Assembly: GCA_964611895.1 (NCBI GenBank)
Contig: CAZTDN010000001.1
Coordinates: 1 to 64,000 of the forward strand
DNA: 64,000 bases
From: JAIEOG01 sp964611895
GTDB lineage: Bacteria > Bdellovibrionota > FAC87 > UBA2466
Reading direction: 5' to 3'
Positions 60,006 to 64,000 of this stretch are shown piece after piece; position 1 is the first letter of the stretch; the number at the start of each line of letters is the position of its first letter. The position numbers were made by a program, and so were the translations under genes. The notes under the pieces are model-generated. The model saw only the letters and a list, made by a program, of their open reading frames with translations, ran no database searches and was not told the DNA's origin.

Positions 60006-61340
60006 TTACGCTTTCCAGAATGACTGCCCCTCAGCCGGCAGGGTATCGATCGGATCGTAGTACTCATATAGCTGGTTAAGCATCTCGGGTTTATCCAGCT
60101 CGATGCTGGTGAGGTAGTTCTTGGTCCAATACGAGATGCCTTTTACTTTGTCGTAGGAGTGCGCTTGGTGCACCCACCGTTTTCCAACAAAGGGCACATC
60201 ACACACTATCCGGGGCGTCGCAAAGCCGGGCAAGTAGCCCATGATATTGTGCTGCAAGGACTGAGCTTGCCCAAGGGAAACTCTCCAGTGCTCGGAGTTG
60301 GGGATCATATCGCACATGTAAAAGTAGTAGGGTGTTATATTGCCATGATCCTGAAGCTTAAAGCATAAATCCAAAAGCGCTTTTTCTGAGTCGTTCACCC
60401 CCCGCAACAGAACACCCTGATTGCGAACATCCCGAAAGCCCATATTCAAAAGCTTGCGTGCGGCTTCGGCTACCAAGGGAGTCACCGAATTGGCGTGATT
60501 CACATGGGTATGCAGCGCTAAATTTACGCCGCGTTGAACGGCTTTTTTCGCCATTCGGTCCATGGCCTGAAGTACTTCGTCTTGCAAAAAATGCTGGGGC
60601 ACGCCCATAAGACCTTTGCTAGCAAGACGAATGTCTCGGATATTTTCGATGTCCAATACCTGGAGAATAAATTTCTCCAGCACAGCGGCGGGCAAATTAG
60701 CAATATCTCCACCGGAGACGACGACATCACGCACAGAAGGAGTGTTCTTGAGATATTCCAACATCGCTGCCAAACGATCATTTTGGCCAGCTTCAAACTT
60801 CCGTTTTTGAACCTGCGGCACACTCTGTCCCACCAAATCCATGCGTGTGCAGTGCCCGCAGTACTGCGGGCAAGTCGCCAGGAGTTCTGCCAATACCTTA
60901 GTGGGGTAGCGGTGAGTGAGCCCCTCTGCCACCCACATATCGTGTTCATGCAAACTATCGCGGGTGGCTTTGGGATGGTTGGGCCACTTTGCATCTCGAT
61001 CCGAAAAGGCGGGGATCATATACCGACGAATGGGATCGTTCTTGAGATCCTTTTCGTTCATCGTGTTGATCATTTGCGGTGGAACGAGCATGGACATCGT
61101 CGCGCGTTCGGCCTGATCTTTCAAAATATCCATGGCCATGGCATCGGTGAGGTAATCCCCCATGACTTGCTTGAGCTGTTGGACGTTCTTCACTAGGCCC
61201 CGCTTTTGCCAAAGGGCGCTGCGCCACTCTTCTGCGGTAACGTCTTTATAACCCGGCAAGCGTTTCCAGTCCGGCTCCTCAAAGACGGGGTTGTACTTAT
61301 ACGGATACGGTTGCCGTTCGGCCTTAGATTTACCAGTCAT
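60006..61340 (-). CDS. kamA: Lysine 2,3-aminomutase
   Basis: 444 residues of the radical SAM/PLP aminomutases, which turn L-lysine into beta-lysine. The iron-sulfur motif is CPQYCGHC (Cys157, Cys161, Cys164), VVVSGGDIANLP is the SAM-binding GGD region, and the length fits KamA rather than EpmB. Some residues around the PLP lysine are as in the wider KamA family, so a related substrate such as glutamate is not excluded. It is divergent from epmB with a shared 128-base intergenic region holding a promoter for each. Confidence 0.88.
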   Translation of the reverse strand: MTGKSKAERQPYPYKYNPVFEEPDWKRLPGYKDVTAEEWRSALWQKRGLVKNVQQLKQVMGDYLTDAMAMDILKDQAERATMSMLVPPQMINTMNEKDLKNDPIRRYMIPAFSDRDAKWPNHPKATRDSLHEHDMWVAEGLTHRYPTKVLAELLATCPQYCGHCTRMDLVGQSVPQVQKRKFEAGQNDRLAAMLEYLKNTPSVRDVVVSGGDIANLPAAVLEKFILQVLDIENIRDIRLASKGLMGVPQHFLQDEVLQAMDRMAKKAVQRGVNLALHTHVNHANSVTPLVAEAARKLLNMGFRDVRNQGVLLRGVNDSEKALLDLCFKLQDHGNITPYYFYMCDMIPNSEHWRVSLGQAQSLQHNIMGYLPGFATPRIVCDVPFVGKRWVHQAHSYDKVKGISYWTKNYLTSIELDKPEMLNQLYEYYDPIDTLPAEGQSFWKA

Positions 61341-61372
61341 GAAACTTTCCCCCGATGTCGTTTAACCTTCAA

Positions 61373-61401
61373 AACATACCCGAGGCAGGGTCATACCTCA
61401 A
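61373..61401 (-). promoter_or_regulatory. Promoter of kamA
   Basis: On the minus strand TTGAGG (61401-61396) and TATGTT (61378-61373) are 17 bases apart, 32 bases before the kamA ATG, with GGGGGAAA as ribosome site. Confidence 0.5.
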
Positions 61402-61428
61402 ACCGCTTCTCAACCTACCGAGCGAGAC

Positions 61429-61457
61429 TTGATAAATCGGCGCCGGCGGGGTATCCG
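61429..61457 (+). promoter_or_regulatory. Candidate promoter of epmB
   Basis: TTGATA (61429-61434) and TATCCG (61452-61457) are 17 bases apart. The -10 box is weak and ends 11 bases before the ATG at 61469, leaving a leader of about 5 bases. Confidence 0.35.
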
Positions 61458-61468
61458 CAGGGGCACAC

Positions 61469-62479
61469 ATGCAAACGAGTCCCGTCATTTCTCTCGTCCA
61501 GCAAGACTGGAAAAGCCAGTTGCGTAACGCTCTGCGCACGGGCCAGGACCTCGCAAACGTGGGCTTGATTGAACCCACTCAGGTTCTTGCATACGACAAG
61601 GTTTTAGACCGCTACCCGCTCCTGCTGACTCCCTACTACGCTGCCCTGATAGATAGAAGCGATCCACGCTGCCCGATTCGTCGGCAATGCGTTCCGGATT
61701 TGTTGGAGTTGGACAATGGCGCGGCCTTTTTGCCGGACCCCCTTGATGATAAAAAGCACCAGCCAGCGCCCAGGATCACGCACCGCTACGCGCACCGGGT
61801 GTTGATTCACCTGACTCCGAACTGCTCGATGAACTGCCGCTATTGTTTCCGCAAAACGCTGCTAGGTGAGGATCGCGCGGAGTTTTTTGATGGAGAAGTC
61901 ACTGCAGCACTAGAGTACATCGGCAGCCACCCTGAGTTGGACGAAGTCATTTTTTCCGGTGGGGACCCCTTTCTAGCGAACGAAAAACTACTGGCATCGA
62001 CTCTAAAAACTTTAAGCTCATTCCCCCACTTAAAGCGCGTGCGTTTTCATACCCGGGTACCGGTAACCCTGCCCATGCGAGTCGACGCCCCTTTTGCCCA
62101 GCTACTCAAAAGCCATGGTCTGCCCAGCACGGTGGTCACTCACTTCAACCACCCCAAGGAGCTCACCGACGAAGCTTGTGCCGCTCTCTCGTGCTTGCGC
62201 AGCGCGGGCCACGTGCTTTTGAACCAGTCGGTTCTCTTGTCCGGAGTAAACGATAACGTGGAAGTGCTTAAGAAGCTGAGCGAAGAAATTTTTGCAGCTG
62301 GAGTGGTTCCGTACTACTTGCACCATCCGGATCGTGCACAGGGCACTGCACACTTTGATCTGAGTCGTCGAGAGGGTCTGGCTATCCATGAACAAATGCG
62401 GCGCTTAATGCCGGGGTATCTCGTGCCAAGGTATGTCTGGGATGATCCCAACCACCCGTTTAAAAAAAATGTCGATTAA
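61469..62479 (+). CDS. epmB: EpmB-type lysine 2,3-aminomutase
   Basis: 336 residues of the EpmB/YjeK family, which makes (R)-beta-lysine for attachment to elongation factor P by EpmA. The radical SAM motif is CSMNCRYC (Cys119, Cys123, Cys126), FSGGDPFLANEKLL is the SAM site, and the length and N-terminal helical segment match EpmB rather than KamA. Neither efp nor epmA is in the window. Two aminomutases side by side is unusual, and they probably serve different ends. The stop overlaps the convergent pilT2 stop. Confidence 0.85.
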   Translation: MQTSPVISLVQQDWKSQLRNALRTGQDLANVGLIEPTQVLAYDKVLDRYPLLLTPYYAALIDRSDPRCPIRRQCVPDLLELDNGAAFLPDPLDDKKHQPAPRITHRYAHRVLIHLTPNCSMNCRYCFRKTLLGEDRAEFFDGEVTAALEYIGSHPELDEVIFSGGDPFLANEKLLASTLKTLSSFPHLKRVRFHTRVPVTLPMRVDAPFAQLLKSHGLPSTVVTHFNHPKELTDEACAALSCLRSAGHVLLNQSVLLSGVNDNVEVLKKLSEEIFAAGVVPYYLHHPDRAQGTAHFDLSRREGLAIHEQMRRLMPGYLVPRYVWDDPNHPFKKNVD

Positions 62480-63702
62480 GCCTTCTTTTTGCGTTTGAGC
62501 GAGGACTCTATCGCGTCTTCGATTTCTAAAACGGGCTTCGCACCGCCATTGGGAGTGGGAATATCGGACAGACTCCCTTGATCCCAGTCTCCTGGAACAA
62601 TGCCCTGCAATCGCAGCTTGAAGTCTCGTGGATTCGAGCACTGGGCCAAGGCCTCTTCTTCGGAAATCACGCCGGATTTGCAGTGTTGCATGAGACTCAG
62701 ATCAAAAGACTGCATACCCATGTCTCCGCTCTCTTCCAGAACTTCACGGATTTCGGGGGTGCGATCGGCTTCGAGGATCATGTCGCTCACGCGCGTGTTG
62801 TTGATCAACACCTCCACTGCCGCGACTCGTCCTTTTTTGTCCAAGCGCGGAACCAAGCGCTGGGAGACGACTGCGACCAAGACACTGGCTAGCTGAATGC
62901 GCACGGCGGCCTGCGCCGCTCCGTCCACCGAAGCCAATATCCGGTTAATAGTCTCAGTGGCGTCGTTGGTGTGTAGAGTGCTCAAAACCAAGTGCCCAGT
63001 TTCCGCGGCCACCAACGCCATGCGGATGGTTTCTTCGTCTCGCATTTCGCCGACCAGGATAACGTCCGGATCTTGGCGAAGAGCGTATTTCAGGGCTGCA
63101 GAGAACGACCTCGTGTCCATGCCGACTTCTCGCTGAGTCACGATGCTGCGTCGGTCTTTGAAAGTGAACTCGATGGGATCTTCAATGGTGATGATGTGGC
63201 AGGACCGGGTCCGTGCCAGGTGATCGATCATCGCCGCCAAAGTGGTGGATTTTCCACTACCGGTGGCGCCGGTGACCAGTATCAAGCCGCGCTTAGCGGA
63301 GAGAATCTCGGGAATGACTTTGGGAAGTTGCAGCTCTTCCAACCCTTTGACACTGTCAGGTATGTACCGGCAGACCAGACGAGGCCTACCGCGCTGTTGG
63401 CAGACGTTGATTCGGTAACGCCCGCCGGTTTCGATTTCATAGCCGAGATCGACTTCCTCTCCACGCGCATAGGCTTCTGCTTGTCGTGGTGTCATCAAAA
63501 CGTTTGACCAGAGCTCGAGCTGGCTATCGGTGAGTCGGATGATGTTCTCACCCGACTCATCCCCAAGATAAAACAGACTGCCGTTTACCCGAACGACCGG
63601 AGGCAATCCGGACTTCAGGTGCAAGTCAGAGGCTTTTTTATCACTCGCCCTTTTTAAGATTTCCTCGAACTCCCGGAGCTCGGGGCGTTTTATCTTTGTC
63701 AT
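62476..63702 (-). CDS. pilT2: PilT/PilU-type ATPase
   Basis: About 408 residues of the retraction ATPase family. RASDKKASDLHLKSGLPPVV, the Walker A VTGATGSGKSTTLAAM, ITIEDPIEFTFKDRRSIVTQ and the Walker B region DVILVGEMRDEETIRMAL are canonical. A short C-terminal part ends in KRKKKA. It could be PilT or PilU; the pilT at 20-21 kb is the other member. ATG 63702 lies inside the recA end, 62 bases before the recA stop, with no later start before the conserved region, so the overlap appears real. Confidence 0.9.
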   Translation of the reverse strand: MTKIKRPELREFEEILKRASDKKASDLHLKSGLPPVVRVNGSLFYLGDESGENIIRLTDSQLELWSNVLMTPRQAEAYARGEEVDLGYEIETGGRYRINVCQQRGRPRLVCRYIPDSVKGLEELQLPKVIPEILSAKRGLILVTGATGSGKSTTLAAMIDHLARTRSCHIITIEDPIEFTFKDRRSIVTQREVGMDTRSFSAALKYALRQDPDVILVGEMRDEETIRMALVAAETGHLVLSTLHTNDATETINRILASVDGAAQAAVRIQLASVLVAVVSQRLVPRLDKKGRVAAVEVLINNTRVSDMILEADRTPEIREVLEESGDMGMQSFDLSLMQHCKSGVISEEEALAQCSNPRDFKLRLQGIVPGDWDQGSLSDIPTPNGGAKPVLEIEDAIESSLKRKKKA

Positions 63703-64000
63703 GAGATTCCGAGCCTTCTTCTGAAAGAGGGGCTGCAGCCGCGGCTCCTGCCGATGGCTTGCCCACTTTTGCAAGAATGCGACTACGGATCTTATCGGTA
63801 ATTTCGGGGTGTTGCTTGAGGAAAAGCCTTGTATTATCGCGGCCCTGCCCGAGTTTTTCTCCCTCGAAGGAGAACCACGACCCGCTCTTCTCTATGACCC
63901 CGTGTTGTTGAGCAAGATCAATGACATCGCCTTCCATGGAAATGCCTTCTCCAAAGAGAATATCGAATTCCACCTGCTTGAAGGGAGGCGCCATTTTGTT
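63641..64000 (-). CDS. recA: RecA, C-terminal part (5' end outside the window)
   Basis: The frame is open to the right edge. It gives the last 119 residues of recombinase A, from NKMAPPFKQVEFDILFGEG onward, then the C-terminal domain (NTRLFLKQHPEITDKIRSRI). RecA forms filaments on single-stranded DNA for recombination and triggers the SOS response. The tail is unusual: after an Ala-rich linker (KPSAGAAAAAPLSEEGSES) it ends in a basic stretch (GVRGNLKKGE), where most RecA proteins end acidic. The last 62 bases are shared with the downstream PilT gene. Confidence 0.95.
   Translation of the reverse strand, partial: NKMAPPFKQVEFDILFGEGISMEGDVIDLAQQHGVIEKSGSWFSFEGEKLGQGRDNTRLFLKQHPEITDKIRSRILAKVGKPSAGAAAAAPLSEEGSESHDKDKTPRAPGVRGNLKKGE

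Noticed and set aside
1..64000. tRNA, rRNA or riboswitch genes
   Set aside because: I looked through the intergenic gaps for cloverleaf arms and conserved riboswitch cores by eye and found none. A covariance-model scan would be needed to exclude short RNAs.

Overview
The window is a gene-dense stretch of a Gram-negative chromosome. It holds about 64 protein genes, most of them in short operons on both strands, and I see no rRNA, tRNA or CRISPR array. The signs of a diderm are signal peptides, lipoboxes, TolC, FadL-like barrels, MurJ and a PagL-like barrel. The gene mix suggests the Bdellovibrionota/Oligoflexia or a neighbouring former-deltaproteobacterial lineage: two PilT-type ATPases, bactofilin, a PrkA-YhbH-SpoVR operon, EpmB beside KamA, propionyl-CoA carboxylase and methylmalonyl-CoA mutase, and many small secreted proteins of unknown function. 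That placement is inference. RecA is only partly present and no rRNA is available to test it.

Layout. 1-5 kb: end of an unknown gene, a GTACC-rich repeat, folP-folK, a class V aminotransferase and purA. 5-13.4 kb: glutamate dehydrogenase, then (minus strand) prkA-yhbH-spoVR with a degenerate receiver-GAF protein and a methyltransferase. 13.4-19.3 kb: a tightly overlapping nucleoside salvage operon, deoC-deoB-deoA-punA-cdd-mtaD. 19.3-24.9 kb: a GT2 glycosyltransferase, PilT with a small membrane protein in front of it, a GT-C-like membrane protein and a Wzy-like polymerase. 24.9-30.2 kb: pccB-accC-BCCP and a ChaN-like protein. 30-33.9 kb: TolC, then an accessory patch with repeats, an internally deleted IS4-type element and two secreted proteins. 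33.9-41.8 kb: App1-like phosphatase, paired FadL-like barrels, an RlmI-like methyltransferase, a QEGLA-motif metallopeptidase and leucine dehydrogenase. 41.8-49.4 kb: methylmalonyl-CoA mutase, MurJ, a membrane protein-bactofilin-FHA/TPR cluster, an EamA transporter and a pseudouridine synthase. 49.5-52.3 kb: small secreted proteins, a HigBA-type toxin-antitoxin pair and a PagL-like protein whose signal peptide is built on a 7-bp tandem repeat. 52.3-64 kb: peroxiredoxin, LysR, intradiol dioxygenase, a double SIMPL-like protein, two lipoproteins, a CoA transferase, phosphofructokinase, KamA and EpmB, a second PilT and the 3' end of recA.

How the genes work together. Nucleoside breakdown (cdd, punA, deoA, deoB, deoC) delivers glyceraldehyde-3-phosphate and acetaldehyde. 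Leucine and glutamate dehydrogenases start amino-acid oxidation, and the carboxylase and mutase carry propionyl-CoA towards succinyl-CoA. This fits growth on nucleic acids and protein, as a predator or scavenger would do. The surface genes (GT2, GT-C, Wzy, MurJ, bactofilin, PilT) fit a motile cell with an elaborate envelope.

The least explained features are: the GTACC repeat family, one copy of which is split by the IS remnant; the out-of-phase heptamer in the PagL-like gene; the repeated occurrence of -10 boxes only 6-11 bases before start codons; and several long tail-to-tail gene overlaps.
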